A stretch of 35,999 bases of DNA, from contig JABSRA010000046.1 of assembly GCA_013215445.1 (NCBI GenBank), positions 1-35,999 on the forward strand. The letters run 5' to 3'. Each line of letters opens with the position of its first letter. Position 1 is the first letter of the stretch. This stretch comes from Oceanospirillaceae bacterium (GTDB lineage Bacteria; Pseudomonadota; Gammaproteobacteria; Pseudomonadales; Balneatricaceae). The notes beneath the pieces are model-generated. The model searched no databases. It saw only the letters and a program-made list of their open reading frames with translations, and was not told the origin of the DNA. Positions 10,367 through 19,374 of the stretch are shown one piece after another. A program made the translations under genes and the position numbers.

Positions 10367-10888
10367 TTAACAGCCCTCTAGTTCCCTTAGGTACCTAAAC
10401 AGCCTTTTGGAAGTTAAGGGTGGTTTGTTTTTGGATATTTCCCTTTGGGTATTACGGATTAATTGGCGTAAGTGCTGTATGTCGGTATGCGGATATTCTG
10501 CGAGAATAACATCAATCATGCCCTCATCATTGTCCAGTAGGCGATCGCGCCAACGCTCGAGGCGATGAAAAATTTTATTGTATTCTTCATGTTTTAAATC
10601 GCAGCCATTAATGCCTTTCTCGATAACATCTGCATCTTCAAAGCGCATTAACTTGCCTATGTATTGGAACTGCCGTTTAAGGGCACCGCTTCTAGGTTTT
10701 AGCCGTTTAGCTTCGTCGATGGCGTCGCGAAGATTCTCATCCATCTCTATGCTATCAAGTTGATGAGGCTTGAGATCTATCATTTTCGCACCTAACCTTT
10801 GCAGAGCTTCGGCGTCGCGTTTTAAAGACGACCGGCTGATCCAATCGTCATCTTCATCTTCATAAGTATCAAATTTATTATCTGTCAT
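10367..10888 (-). CDS. darP: Ribosome-associated assembly factor DarP (YjgA)
   Basis: DarP (YjgA, DUF615) binds late 50S subunit intermediates and helps mature the peptidyl-transferase centre. The protein is 173 residues, normal length. It has the acidic N-terminus (TYEDEDDDW), the SRSSLKRDAEALQRLG block near residue 20 and the helical LKRQFQYIGKLMR segment, which are family hallmarks. It is four bases downstream of mgtE and probably co-transcribed with it. It is convergent with yhdP, with about 70 bases between and no obvious terminator hairpin. In relatives this gene usually sits between tldD and pmbA, neither of which is here. Confidence 0.94.
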   Translation of the reverse strand: MTDNKFDTYEDEDDDWISRSSLKRDAEALQRLGAKMIDLKPHQLDSIEMDENLRDAIDEAKRLKPRSGALKRQFQYIGKLMRFEDADVIEKGINGCDLKHEEYNKIFHRLERWRDRLLDNDEGMIDVILAEYPHTDIQHLRQLIRNTQREISKNKPPLTSKRLFRYLRELEGC

Positions 10889-10892
10889 CTGT

Positions 10893-12245
10893 CTATCCGT
10901 AAAAATATGTTGCCAAGCCTAAAAATGCTAAAAACCCTACTACATCGGTAATTGTGGTTAGCAGAACTCCTCCGGCTAATGCCGGGTCTACGCCCCTGGC
11001 TTTCAAGAGAATAGGAAGTAGCGATCCAGAGCATGTTCCCACGATTAAGTTAATAATAATCGCCAAGCCTATAATTAAGCCTATAGTATAATCTCCAAAC
11101 CACAATACTGCGACCCCTGCGACGACCATAGACCATAGAATTCCATTTAAAACGCCAACCAGTAGCTCTCTTCGCAGTAACCAGGCGGTATTTGCCTTCT
11201 CTACTTGATGAAGCGCTTGGGCGCGGATGATCAGGGTTAGTGTCTGACTGCCGGCTATGCCGCCCATCGAGGCAACAATAGGCATTAAAACTGCCAGGGC
11301 GACTACTTTGTCAATAGTATCTTGGAAGATGCCAATCACTGCGGAGGCAATAAAAGCGGTTAATAAGTTAATGCCAAGCCATACAGCGCGCTTTTTACTG
11401 GTTTTCCAGACGGGAGCAAACGTATCCTCATCGTCATCTAGCCCCGCCATGCTCATCAGTGAGTGGTCCGCATCTTCACGGATGACATCGACGACATCAT
11501 CGATAGTAATTCGCCCTAATAGCTTACCGAGTTTATCAACCACCGGTGCTGAGACTAGATCGTGTTGCTCAAATAACAGCGCGACTTCATGGTCGGGCAT
11601 AGAGGCCGGGATTGGTTCAACTTCGGTGAGCATGATTTCGCGAACGGTGGTCTCGGGGTCCGATACCAGTAGTTTGGTTAACGCCAAGGTACCAATATAC
11701 AGCTCTTTGCGGCGGCTAATGACAAAGATACTGTCGGTCATCTCGGGGATTTCATCGTGGCGTCTGAGGTAGCGCAGTACCGTTTCTACAGTGATATCAG
11801 GCCTGATAGTCACTGTATCTGTATTCATTAAGCCGCCGGCGGTGTCCTCTGCAAAAGATAATACTTGCTCTACGCGCTCGCGGTTTTGTTTATCCATTGC
11901 CTTGAGTAATTCATGCATGACAGTTTCAGGTAACTGTTGCAGAAGATCGGCAAGGTCGTCGGTATCCAGCGAGTCGGCAATAGCCAGAACACGACTGTTA
12001 TCCATTCGCGAGAGAATATCTGCCTGGATATCATCAGATAGATGTTGTAAGACAGCGGCTTCGTTATCTCTGTGGATTAGCTGCCATAAGATACGACGCT
12101 CTTTCGGTGGGGATTTCTCGAGCAAGTGTGCGACTTCGACACTCTGTAAGGTATTGTTGAGCGTAAAGCGTATTTGTTGAAATGCACCGCTATCGAGTGC
12201 TTGAGATAATTTATCGAGTTCAGATACGCTGGCCGGCTGATTCAT
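10893..12245 (-). CDS. mgtE: Magnesium transporter MgtE
   Basis: MgtE is a homodimeric Mg2+-gated channel of the inner membrane. The protein is 450 residues. An N-terminal helical superhelix domain (about 15-130) is followed by two CBS domains (about 135-260; motifs TVETVLRYLRR and GRITIDDVVDVI). After these come a plug helix and about five membrane helices (about 285-448), with the conserved PIVASMGGIAGSQT pore segment. The CBS/N domains bind Mg2+ and close the pore in family members. The start is the ATG at 12245. No Mg riboswitch (M-box) was seen in the 92 bases upstream. It is followed immediately by darP. Confidence 0.95.
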   Translation of the reverse strand: MNQPASVSELDKLSQALDSGAFQQIRFTLNNTLQSVEVAHLLEKSPPKERRILWQLIHRDNEAAVLQHLSDDIQADILSRMDNSRVLAIADSLDTDDLADLLQQLPETVMHELLKAMDKQNRERVEQVLSFAEDTAGGLMNTDTVTIRPDITVETVLRYLRRHDEIPEMTDSIFVISRRKELYIGTLALTKLLVSDPETTVREIMLTEVEPIPASMPDHEVALLFEQHDLVSAPVVDKLGKLLGRITIDDVVDVIREDADHSLMSMAGLDDDEDTFAPVWKTSKKRAVWLGINLLTAFIASAVIGIFQDTIDKVVALAVLMPIVASMGGIAGSQTLTLIIRAQALHQVEKANTAWLLRRELLVGVLNGILWSMVVAGVAVLWFGDYTIGLIIGLAIIINLIVGTCSGSLLPILLKARGVDPALAGGVLLTTITDVVGFLAFLGLATYFYG

Positions 12246-12337
12246 ACGCTAAATATCTCTGTGCTAAAAGGAGCTATCGAAGTAATAGTATACCTGAGTA
12301 TGTAGATCAAATATGTATTCTAAATGAATGATTTATA

Positions 12338-12634
12338 TTATTCCTCTTCATCAAATTTGTTGTTTATCAATGTCCTAATTGCCTCAAGAGCTTGATCTTG
12401 CTCCTCTCCAGAAGTCTCGATGAGTAAATCAGTGCCTAGGTTTGCAGCCAGCATCATCACTGACATTATACTTTTACCATCGACAATTTTAAGCGTGCTT
12501 TTGCCGCTGGCATCTTGATTTGTTTTGGTAATATTAATATTACAGGGATATTTACTGGCGATCGTGACCAGTTTGGAGGCAGCTCTTGCATGTAGACCCA
12601 GTTTGTTGATGATTCGTATCTCAAGTGCTGGCAT
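12338..12634 (-). CDS. ptsO: Phosphocarrier protein NPr (nitrogen PTS HPr-like)
   Basis: NPr carries phosphate from PtsP (EI-Ntr) to PtsN in the regulatory nitrogen phosphotransferase system. The protein is 98 residues. The phosphorylated residue is His15 in KLGLHARAA, and the helix-2 region GKSIMSVMMLAA (about 53-64) is typical. I place the start at 12634, since AAGGA lies eight bases upstream of that ATG; an in-frame ATG three codons earlier overlaps the ribosome site itself. It follows rapZ and ptsN as in E. coli (npr). It is the last gene of the rpoN-linked operon here. Confidence 0.95.
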   Translation of the reverse strand: MPALEIRIINKLGLHARAASKLVTIASKYPCNINITKTNQDASGKSTLKIVDGKSIMSVMMLAANLGTDLLIETSGEEQDQALEAIRTLINNKFDEEE

Positions 12635-12667
12635 TAACGGCATCCTTATAAAAATTAATAGAGTGGT

Positions 12668-13561
12668 TCAATCTTTGGTTTCTCGATGATAGACAGAGAC
12701 ATTATCCATCAGCGGCCGAAAATAATCGGTCAGTTTTTCTGCGATATACACGGACCTGTGTTGCCCGCCAGTACAACCAAGGGCTATCGTGACATAACTA
12801 CGGTTGTTGGTTTTAAAGTGAGGTAACCATTTTTCAACATAGCCTCGAATATCATCAACCATCTCAGTCACTAGGGGTTCTGCTGCAAGAAAATCAATGA
12901 CGGGTTGTTGCCTACCATTGAATGATCGAAGTTCGGGAATCCAATAGGGGTTTGGCAGCATTCTTAAATCATAGACGATATCTGAATCTAAGGGAACGCC
13001 GTGTTTAAAACCAAAGGAGATAAATTGCAGGGATAAATCTTGCTCTATGCGTTGCGCAACTCGGTATTTTATCCTGTCTCTGAGTTCGTAAAGCGATAGG
13101 TGAGTCGTATCTATTCTAATAGAGGCCAAATCAGCGATGGGAGCCAGCACCCGGTTTTCATACTCGATAGAGGATTTTAGCCCCTGAGCTTGATTGGCCA
13201 TTGGGTGGCGGCGTCGAGAGGCGCTGTATCTCTGGATTAAAATTTCATCACTGGCATCTAGGTAGATAAAATCTATCTCGATCTTTTGCTCGCTTTTGTT
13301 GAGCTGTTCAATAATGCCCGGTAATTGCTCGAGGTGCTCAATAGGATTTCTCGCATCGATACACAAGGCAATCTTATCTTCGGGGCGATGTTTAGTTGAT
13401 TTGTCAGACAGAGGGGCTTGGGTACTGTGTAAATAATGGATGGTCTGAGGTAGCAGCGCCGCTGGCAAATTATCGATACAATAGAACCCAATGTCTTCTA
13501 GCACTTGTATTGCGGTGCTTTTACCAGAGCCAGATTTACCGCTAATGATGATAAGCTTCAC
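12668..13561 (-). CDS. rapZ: RNase adapter / nucleotide-binding protein RapZ
   Basis: RapZ binds nucleotide and, in enterobacteria, delivers the GlmZ small RNA to RNase E, tuning glucosamine-6-phosphate synthesis. The protein is 297 residues from a GTG at 13561. That start gives the expected N-terminus KLIIISGKSGSGKST with Walker A at 8-16, and GGGAG lies about 7 bases upstream. An upstream in-frame ATG would add 12 non-conserved residues. The C-terminal domain carries the conserved GCTGGQHRSV motif near residue 265. It lies between ptsN and npr. Whether a GlmY/GlmZ system exists in this organism cannot be seen here. Confidence 0.95.
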   Translation of the reverse strand: MKLIIISGKSGSGKSTAIQVLEDIGFYCIDNLPAALLPQTIHYLHSTQAPLSDKSTKHRPEDKIALCIDARNPIEHLEQLPGIIEQLNKSEQKIEIDFIYLDASDEILIQRYSASRRRHPMANQAQGLKSSIEYENRVLAPIADLASIRIDTTHLSLYELRDRIKYRVAQRIEQDLSLQFISFGFKHGVPLDSDIVYDLRMLPNPYWIPELRSFNGRQQPVIDFLAAEPLVTEMVDDIRGYVEKWLPHFKTNNRSYVTIALGCTGGQHRSVYIAEKLTDYFRPLMDNVSVYHRETKD

Positions 13562-13667
13562 GCCACGTCTCCCTGAATGAAAGCCAACTCGATGCACAAA
13601 GTAAGCTCTAAATAGATCTTGAATAGGTTGTTATAGGCGAATAAATTGTTTGGCTTGATTCGCTAAC

Positions 13668-14123
13668 TTAACTCGTCATGCTCTGTAGTGCCTGGTAGAG
13701 CTCTATAGAGTTAGTGCATTGGCGCAACCTGCTGCGGTTGTGATCGTCGTCAAATAACTCCGCGAGTTGGGCGAGCGTTGACAAGTGCTCATCACAGCAA
13801 TTCGAGGGGACTACCAACGCGAAGATTAGGTCGACGGGCTCCCGGTCAATCGCATCAAAATCTACACTTTTGCTGAGTTTAAAAAATAATCCAATGGGTT
13901 TTTCTAAGTCGTCGAGGCGACAGTGAGGAATGGCTACACCCTTGCCGATACCGGTACTGCCGAGTCTTTCACGTTCAATTAAACCGGTGAATATGTCGTC
14001 TTGGGAAATATTATCAGCACGGTTGCTAACAAGCGTGCTGATAGTATCTAACGTTCTTTTTTTACTGCCTACTTGGAGGTCGCAGATGACGGTTTCTGTA
14101 GAGAGTAAGTCGATTATTGGCAT
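13668..14123 (-). CDS. ptsN: Nitrogen regulatory PTS protein EIIA-Ntr
   Basis: PtsN is the terminal phosphoacceptor of the nitrogen PTS and regulates potassium transport, sigma-54-related genes and envelope stress in various proteobacteria. The protein is 151 residues, normal length. The active-site histidine is His67 in GVAIPHCRLDD. The PTS EIIA type-2 fold covers the whole protein. It lies between hpf and rapZ in the rpoN operon, 15 bases after hpf. Its phosphate donor NPr is encoded two genes on; the EI-Ntr gene (ptsP) is not in the window. Confidence 0.96.
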   Translation of the reverse strand: MPIIDLLSTETVICDLQVGSKKRTLDTISTLVSNRADNISQDDIFTGLIERERLGSTGIGKGVAIPHCRLDDLEKPIGLFFKLSKSVDFDAIDREPVDLIFALVVPSNCCDEHLSTLAQLAELFDDDHNRSRLRQCTNSIELYQALQSMTS

Positions 14124-14138
14124 AGTGTCTTTTGTCGT

Positions 14139-14429
14139 TTATTTGTGGCTTTTGAGTTTTTCTTTGTAGCGGATAATCTGGCGATCTAGTTTATCAGATA
14201 GTCCATCAATCGCGGCATACATATTTTCTTGTTCGTCCGAGGCGAAGATCTCTCTTCCGGATAAGTGTAAATTAGCTTCGGCTTTGTGTCGATTTTTTTC
14301 AACGCTTAAGGTGACTTGTACGTTGGTAATGTTATCAAAATGTCGCTCTAGTTTTTCTGTTTTAGCGTGCACATAGTTGGTGAGTGCTTCGGTGAGATCT
14401 ACGTGGTGTCCTGTTACATTGATTTGCAT
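14139..14429 (-). CDS. hpf: Ribosome hibernation promoting factor (short HPF)
   Basis: HPF binds the 30S decoding region and promotes 100S ribosome dimers in stationary phase. The protein is 96 residues, the short form of gammaproteobacteria, without the C-terminal dimerisation domain of long HPF. The N-terminus (MQINVTGHHVDLTEAL) and the DEQENMYAAIDGLSDKLDRQI segment are diagnostic. A strong AAGGAG ribosome site precedes the ATG. It sits 36 bases downstream of rpoN; this rpoN-hpf pairing is conserved in many proteobacteria. Confidence 0.96.
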   Translation of the reverse strand: MQINVTGHHVDLTEALTNYVHAKTEKLERHFDNITNVQVTLSVEKNRHKAEANLHLSGREIFASDEQENMYAAIDGLSDKLDRQIIRYKEKLKSHK

Positions 14430-14465
14430 AAAAAATCTCCTTGATAATTTACATGATTGTCTATT

Positions 14466-15977
14466 TTAAAGTAACCGCTTGCGTTCATTTGATGGTGCGA
14501 TACCCATCGACTCGCGGTATTTTGCGATGGTGCGTCTCGCGACGTTAATCCCTTCATCCCCTAATAATTTGGCGATTTTGTTATCGCTCAATGGTTTTGT
14601 CGGGCTTTCAGTTTCTAAAATTTTCTTAATCAGTGCTCTAATCGCGGTTGAGGAGGCGGCTCCTCCGTCGCTGGTACTGACATGGCTTGAAAAGAAGTAT
14701 TTTAACTCAAAAATGCCATTGGGGGTGTGCATATATTTTTGGGTAGTGGCGCGGGAAATGGTTGATTCATGCATTTCTACCGCCTCGGCGATATCTTGTA
14801 GTACCATGGGTTTCATGGCGAGTTCACCGTATTCAAAGAAATCAATTTGGCGCGCTAAGATTTGCTTAGATACTTTAAGTAACGTGTCGTATCTGCTTTG
14901 AATGCTTTTGATCAGCCAGCGAGCTTCCTGTAAATGATTCTTTAAATAAGTATTATCATCACTGTTATCGGCACGTTTAATCAAACCTGCGTAAGTATTG
15001 TTAATGGTGAGATTGACTGCATTGTCACTGTTGAGGCGCACTTGCCAATAACCATTAATTTTTTCGACAAAAACATCCGGTATTATATATTCAGCATGGT
15101 TGGGGGTGATGCTCGCCCCCGGTTGCGGGCTGAGTCGCAGTATTAGTGATATAGCCTTTTGCAACTGGGATTCAGTAATGCGCATCTTACGCATAATGCC
15201 GCGATAATCATGAGTGCCAAGTAATTGAATGTGTAGCTCAACGATGGTTCTGGCGGTCTCTATATAGGGGGTGTCTTGGGGTAGTTGTGTCAGTTGTATG
15301 CCGAGACATTCACTGAGATTTCTGGCGGCAACGCCCGGTGGGTCAAATTGTTGGATACGGCGTAATACGGCTTCAATCTCATCAATTTCTATTTCTTTTA
15401 GCTGTGCATCGTCGCTGTGTTGAAAATGTTGATGGACATCGTTGAGGTCGACAGTAAGGTAGCCATTGTTATCAATGCCATCAATGATGTTGACGGCGAT
15501 TAGCTGATCAATCTCACTGAGAGGCGTGAGGTTTAACTGCCAGTTAAGATGGTCTTGTAAGCTCTCTTCGTTGGTATCGTTGGACTCCATCGTCGAGTGA
15601 TCTGGACTATGCTGGGTGCTGGGGCCATGCTGAAAAGTGTCATCCCAGCTGCTGTCGGTAGAGAGCTCCACTGGAATATCATTATTCCACTCACTCGCCG
15701 TGTCATTGGTAGGTGCCAGTTCAGATTCGCTAGAGGTGTTGTTGTCAGTTTTTTTCAGCGGATTGATTTGCTCTCGTTCTTTGTCATCGAGAGATTGTAC
15801 AACCGTTTCAATTTTAATTTCATCTTCAGAATTTTCGAGTAGCGGATTACTATCTAAAGCCTCTTGAACTTCCTGCTGAAGGTCTAGAGACGAGAGTTGC
15901 AATAGGCGAATTGCCTGTTGCAATTGGGGGGTCATGGACAGATGTTGTCCAATTTTCAATTCTAAAGATTGTTTCAT
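14466..15977 (-). CDS. rpoN: RNA polymerase sigma-54 factor
   Basis: RpoN directs polymerase to -24/-12 promoters and needs an AAA+ activator to open them. The protein is 503 residues. Region I (about 1-50) is glutamine/leucine-rich and starts MKQSLELKIGQHLSMTPQLQQAIRLLQLS. An acidic region II spans about 55-125. The core-binding and DNA-binding domains follow, and the RpoN box ARRTIAKYRE is at 480-489. The LPS export gene lptB lies just upstream and hpf just downstream. A likely client promoter and activator, in front of the CoA-transferase/TRAP operon, are encoded in this same window at about 29.3-31.4 kb. Confidence 0.97.
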   Translation of the reverse strand: MKQSLELKIGQHLSMTPQLQQAIRLLQLSSLDLQQEVQEALDSNPLLENSEDEIKIETVVQSLDDKEREQINPLKKTDNNTSSESELAPTNDTASEWNNDIPVELSTDSSWDDTFQHGPSTQHSPDHSTMESNDTNEESLQDHLNWQLNLTPLSEIDQLIAVNIIDGIDNNGYLTVDLNDVHQHFQHSDDAQLKEIEIDEIEAVLRRIQQFDPPGVAARNLSECLGIQLTQLPQDTPYIETARTIVELHIQLLGTHDYRGIMRKMRITESQLQKAISLILRLSPQPGASITPNHAEYIIPDVFVEKINGYWQVRLNSDNAVNLTINNTYAGLIKRADNSDDNTYLKNHLQEARWLIKSIQSRYDTLLKVSKQILARQIDFFEYGELAMKPMVLQDIAEAVEMHESTISRATTQKYMHTPNGIFELKYFFSSHVSTSDGGAASSTAIRALIKKILETESPTKPLSDNKIAKLLGDEGINVARRTIAKYRESMGIAPSNERKRLL

Positions 15978-16030
15978 ATAGTCTATAACGATACTCTAAA
16001 ATGCTTGGGATGCAACGTAAATCAACGGAT

Positions 16031-16753
16031 TTACAGGGAAAACTGATCACCTAAATAGGCTGACTTTACCTGCTGGTTAGCCAGTATTTCAGCGGGTGTT
16101 CCAGAGGCTAATATGTAGCCATCAGTAACTATGTAGGCCTTTTCACAGATGTCTAAAGTCTCCCTTACGTTGTGGTCGGTAATTAATACACCAATGCCTT
16201 TGCTCTGTAAATGCAAGATAGTTTGTTTGATATCATTCACTGAGATAGGGTCGACGCCAGCGAAGGGTTCGTCCAGTAAAATAAACTTGGGTTCTGTTGC
16301 GAGTGCCCGCGCAATTTCAACGCGCCTGCGCTCGCCGCCGGATAAACTCATACCCATGTTTTTTCGAATGTGGGTAATATGGAACTCTTCAAGGAGCGCT
16401 TCCATCTTCTCTTTTTGCTGTGATTTGTTCAAATCTTTGCGCATTTCCAAAATGCCCAATAGGTTGTTTTCCACGCTGAGTTTTCTGAAAATTGAAGGCT
16501 CTTGGGGTAAATAGCCTATGCCTTGGCGGGCTCTTTCATGCATGGGCAGCATCGTGAGATCGCGATTACCGAGAAAAACGGTTCCGGCATCGGCGTCGAC
16601 TAAGCCGACTATCATATAAAAACAGGTGGTTTTCCCCGCGCCATTAGGGCCCAACAGGCCCACGACTTCACCGCTGTTAATTTCAATAGTGACGTCCTTT
16701 ACAACGGGGCGCCGTTTATAAGCTTTTGCCAGGTGCTTTGCGATGAGTTTCAT
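16031..16753 (-). CDS. lptB: LPS export ABC transporter ATPase LptB
   Basis: LptB is the cytoplasmic ATPase of LptB2FGC, which extracts lipopolysaccharide from the inner membrane and pushes it along the Lpt bridge. The protein is 240 residues. Walker A is GPNGAGKTT (35-43), the signature is [15 protein letters not shown] (about 137-151), and Walker B runs [14 protein letters not shown] switch histidine is seen in [11 protein letters not shown]. It begins three bases after the lptA stop. The LptF and LptG partners are not in the window, as is usual. Confidence 0.97.
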   Translation of the reverse strand: MKLIAKHLAKAYKRRPVVKDVTIEINSGEVVGLLGPNGAGKTTCFYMIVGLVDADAGTVFLGNRDLTMLPMHERARQGIGYLPQEPSIFRKLSVENNLLGILEMRKDLNKSQQKEKMEALLEEFHITHIRKNMGMSLSGGERRRVEIARALATEPKFILLDEPFAGVDPISVNDIKQTILHLQSKGIGVLITDHNVRETLDICEKAYIVTDGYILASGTPAEILANQQVKSAYLGDQFSL

Positions 16754-16756
16754 GAA

Positions 16757-17263
16757 CTATTTCTGGCCTTTAGGCTGAATGACCATGCGGACACGCTGTT
16801 TAGTACCGATGGCTTTTACGATCGCTTTGTCCATGTAATAGACCACGGTGTCCCCGGTGAACTTATCATCGAGTTGCTGTACTTTTGCGTTGCCGGTAAT
16901 CGTGATCGTTTGATTGGCCACAGAGTAAACCATTTTTGTCCCCCAGGCTTTAGTGTGGGGGTTACCTGGCAGTTGTTGCTGGCTAAAATGCGCCGGCTTA
17001 CCGGTGGCAGTCATTCGATGAATATCACCTTGTTGGTTGCGTTGCACCACGAGCTTGTCCGCGGTAATGGTTAGGCTTCCCTGAACTATTTCAACTTTAC
17101 CGGTGAGTATAGTCGTTCCGGTGCTGTTATCCATGCTGGCAGTGTCGGCCACGACATCAATAGGTTGGTTTTTATCATCGGGAAGGGCATAACTGTATGA
17201 AATATTACAGATAATAGCTAACAATGTAGCCAGTTTATGGAATTGTCTGAGATTAATTTTCAT
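16757..17263 (-). CDS. lptA: LPS transport periplasmic bridge protein LptA
   Basis: LptA forms the beta-jellyroll bridge that carries LPS from LptC to LptD across the periplasm. The protein is 168 residues from the ATG at 17263, which has AAGGG eight bases upstream; an earlier in-frame ATG would place six extra residues before the signal peptide. The signal sequence covers about 1-26 and ends near YSYA. The OstA domain begins with QPIDVVADTASMDNSTGT and fills most of the rest. The start overlaps the end of lptC by 11 bases, implying coupled translation. Confidence 0.94.
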   Translation of the reverse strand: MKINLRQFHKLATLLAIICNISYSYALPDDKNQPIDVVADTASMDNSTGTTILTGKVEIVQGSLTITADKLVVQRNQQGDIHRMTATGKPAHFSQQQLPGNPHTKAWGTKMVYSVANQTITITGNAKVQQLDDKFTGDTVVYYMDKAIVKAIGTKQRVRMVIQPKGQK

Positions 17264-17828
17264 TAAAGGTCCCTTGAACATTGTTCTTTAGAATGGCTGT
17301 TTTTAGTTGTAAGTCGGCAGAGAGGCCGACAGCGGTAGTAATATTGCCAAAAACATCAGTGAATTCAACAAAATCTTCCGTTGTAATGGTTTGCTGGTCG
17401 CGGTGATAGGTCAGTGTTTGGGTTTTAAGCACCGCTTGTTTTTGGCCAATTTTGTAGCTGTTTACCTCGACATCTCCGCGGAAAATCACTCGACCTTGAT
17501 TGTCGTAAATGCGTGCCCTGTTGCTGCTAATGTCAGCGTCGAGAAGCTGCGTTTGATAGCTGCTGACCTGCATTTTTTGGGCGGTGCTGAACATCTTTTG
17601 TCGATAGTGTTCTATTTTAGTCGACAGGGCTAGCTGAGAGAGTTGGCCATTGATGTCAAAGGTCTTTAATTCGGCATTCTCCACAAAAAAATCAATATCT
17701 GACTCTGTGCTGATCTGCAGAGAGTTAGCGTTATGTGATTGGTTATCAATTTTTGTCCAGGCAACCACCGCTATAATGATTAACAGCGTCGCGATGATTA
17801 AGCGCAGTTTATGGCGGGCGATGATCAA
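17253..17828 (-). CDS. lptC: LPS export protein LptC
   Basis: LptC is a bitopic inner-membrane protein that accepts LPS from LptB2FG and hands it to LptA. The protein is 191 residues, matching the E. coli protein length. One N-terminal membrane helix lies at about 8-25 (LRLIIATLLIIIAVVAW), followed by a periplasmic beta-jellyroll with the family pattern YDNQGRVIFRGDVEV near residue 105. Its start follows the kdsC stop by one base. The sequence is fast-evolving in this family, so identification leans on size, topology and position as well as motifs. Confidence 0.93.
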   Translation of the reverse strand: MIIARHKLRLIIATLLIIIAVVAWTKIDNQSHNANSLQISTESDIDFFVENAELKTFDINGQLSQLALSTKIEHYRQKMFSTAQKMQVSSYQTQLLDADISSNRARIYDNQGRVIFRGDVEVNSYKIGQKQAVLKTQTLTYHRDQQTITTEDFVEFTDVFGNITTAVGLSADLQLKTAILKNNVQGTFNEN

Positions 17829-17829
17829 T

Positions 17830-18366
17830 TTAGCAGTACTCGTCGTAAGTTTGTTGAAGTAGGCCCTTTGCTTCTAAAATAGCCTCGCAAAACTCTCTAG
17901 CAGCGCCTTTACCGCCCGGTCGCGAAGTGCACCACTGGCTCTGTTCGATAACGAGAGGATGAGCATTGGGTACGGTTGCACCAAATGCCACGGCTTTAAT
18001 CGCCGACAAGTCCGGCAAGTCATCACCGATATAGGCGCATTCATCCAGTTGATAATGCTGTTCTGCGCAGATCTCTTGCAGTGCTAAAAGCTTGTCGTCT
18101 CTGCCTTGCAATACGTAACTAATACCCAGAGACTTTGCGCGTTGCGTGACCTGCACAGAAGATCTTCCGGTGATGATGGCGGTCGCCACGCCGTTTTTCT
18201 GTAATAATTTAATACCGAGTCCATCTAAAGTATTAAAGGTTTTTATCTCAGTGCCATCGGCGCAAAACAATAAGCTGCCATCGGTCATAATACCATCGAC
18301 GTCGAAAACGGCTAATTTGACCTGGGCGGCTTTCTTGCGCAGTTCGGTATCGCTAATTCTCTTCAT
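17830..18366 (-). CDS. kdsC: 3-deoxy-D-manno-octulosonate 8-phosphate phosphatase
   Basis: KdsC removes phosphate from Kdo-8-phosphate, the third step of Kdo synthesis for the LPS inner core. The protein is 178 residues, a cap-less HAD phosphatase that works as a tetramer. The nucleophile motif is FDVDGIMTDG (about 20-29), motif II is IITGRSS, and the metal-binding motif is YIGDDLPDLSAI. The ATG overlaps the kdsD stop (TAATG). With kdsD directly upstream, two consecutive-pathway genes are co-expressed; kdsA and kdsB are not here. Confidence 0.96.
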   Translation of the reverse strand: MKRISDTELRKKAAQVKLAVFDVDGIMTDGSLLFCADGTEIKTFNTLDGLGIKLLQKNGVATAIITGRSSVQVTQRAKSLGISYVLQGRDDKLLALQEICAEQHYQLDECAYIGDDLPDLSAIKAVAFGATVPNAHPLVIEQSQWCTSRPGGKGAAREFCEAILEAKGLLQQTYDEYC

Positions 18367-19340
18367 TATAGTACCCCAGCAATCAGCAAGTCTTGCATGT
18401 TTAATGCCCCTATTGGCCGTTGTTCTGAATCGGTGATGACCAGTTGACTGATACCCTTAGTTTGCATCAGTAAAACGGCTTCTGCCGCGAGAGAGTTTGC
18501 CTCTATCAGCGTTGCGCTAGTGGTCATTACTGAGTCGATGGTGGCAGATTTGAAATCTATGTCGCCATCTAGTGCGCGTCTTAAATCGCCGTCGGTGAAA
18601 ATGCCTAACAATCTACCTTGATCGTCAACAATCGTCGTCATACCCAAGCGTTTTTGGGTGATTTCGATCAGGGCTTGGGTTAAGAGTGTGCCAGAGGGGA
18701 CAATGGGGATAGCGGCGTCGCAATGCATAACGTCGGCAACTTTTAGCAATAATTTTCGCCCCAACTTACCACCGGGGTGAGAGAAGGCAAAATCTTCGGC
18801 ATTAAAGCCTTTGGCTTCAAGTACGGCCAATGCCAATGCGTCACCCATAACCAATTGTGCCGTTGTGCTAGACGTTGGTGCCAGGTTAAGAGGACATGCC
18901 TCTTGGTCAACCCCCGTATTTAAGTGAAAATTTGCCAGCGTTGCCAAGGTTGAGTTGGGTTTAGAAGTGATGCTGATTAAAACGATACCCATGCGTTTAA
19001 TCAAAGGTAAAATGGTTTTTATCTCCAGGGATTCGCCTGAATTAGACAGGGCTAAAACGATGTCATCTCTGGTGATCATGCCCATGTCACCGTGGCTCGC
19101 CTCTGCTGGATGGACAAAAAAAGCCGGGGTTCCAGTGCTGGCTAGTGTGGCGGCAATTTTATTGCCGATATGTCCTGATTTCCCCATGCCCATCACAATT
19201 ACTCGGCCCTTGCCGGACAAGATTGCCGCACAAGCCTGTGCAAAATTGTCGTCAACTAGCGAGGCTAAGTTGTCCACCGCCTGCGCTTCCAGGGCGATTG
19301 TATTACGAGCTGACGTTAAAAACAGATTGTTATTGCACAT
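18366..19340 (-). CDS. kdsD: D-arabinose 5-phosphate isomerase
   Basis: KdsD interconverts ribulose-5-phosphate and arabinose-5-phosphate, the entry step to Kdo. The protein is 324 residues. A sugar-isomerase (SIS) domain covers about 35-180 with the sugar-binding motifs GMGKSGHIGNKIA and ALSNSGES and the catalytic region HPAEASHGD. The short GFNAEDFAFSHPGGKLG linker follows, then two CBS domains (about 205-324). The ATG at 19340 has a weak GA-rich ribosome site. It lies downstream of yrbG, matching the E. coli yrbG-kdsD-kdsC order. Confidence 0.96.
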   Translation of the reverse strand: MCNNNLFLTSARNTIALEAQAVDNLASLVDDNFAQACAAILSGKGRVIVMGMGKSGHIGNKIAATLASTGTPAFFVHPAEASHGDMGMITRDDIVLALSNSGESLEIKTILPLIKRMGIVLISITSKPNSTLATLANFHLNTGVDQEACPLNLAPTSSTTAQLVMGDALALAVLEAKGFNAEDFAFSHPGGKLGRKLLLKVADVMHCDAAIPIVPSGTLLTQALIEITQKRLGMTTIVDDQGRLLGIFTDGDLRRALDGDIDFKSATIDSVMTTSATLIEANSLAAEAVLLMQTKGISQLVITDSEQRPIGALNMQDLLIAGVL

Positions 19341-19374
19341 TCGTTGCTTTTCTCAGGCATGGTTGAATTGGGTG

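Noticed and set aside
11257..11772. 171-codon plus-strand open frame
   Set aside because: It lies fully antisense to mgtE, is rich in Ser/Thr as shadow frames are, and has no family resemblance.
14479..14901. 140-codon plus-strand open frame
   Set aside because: It is antisense to the conserved DNA-binding end of rpoN and has no recognisable domain.
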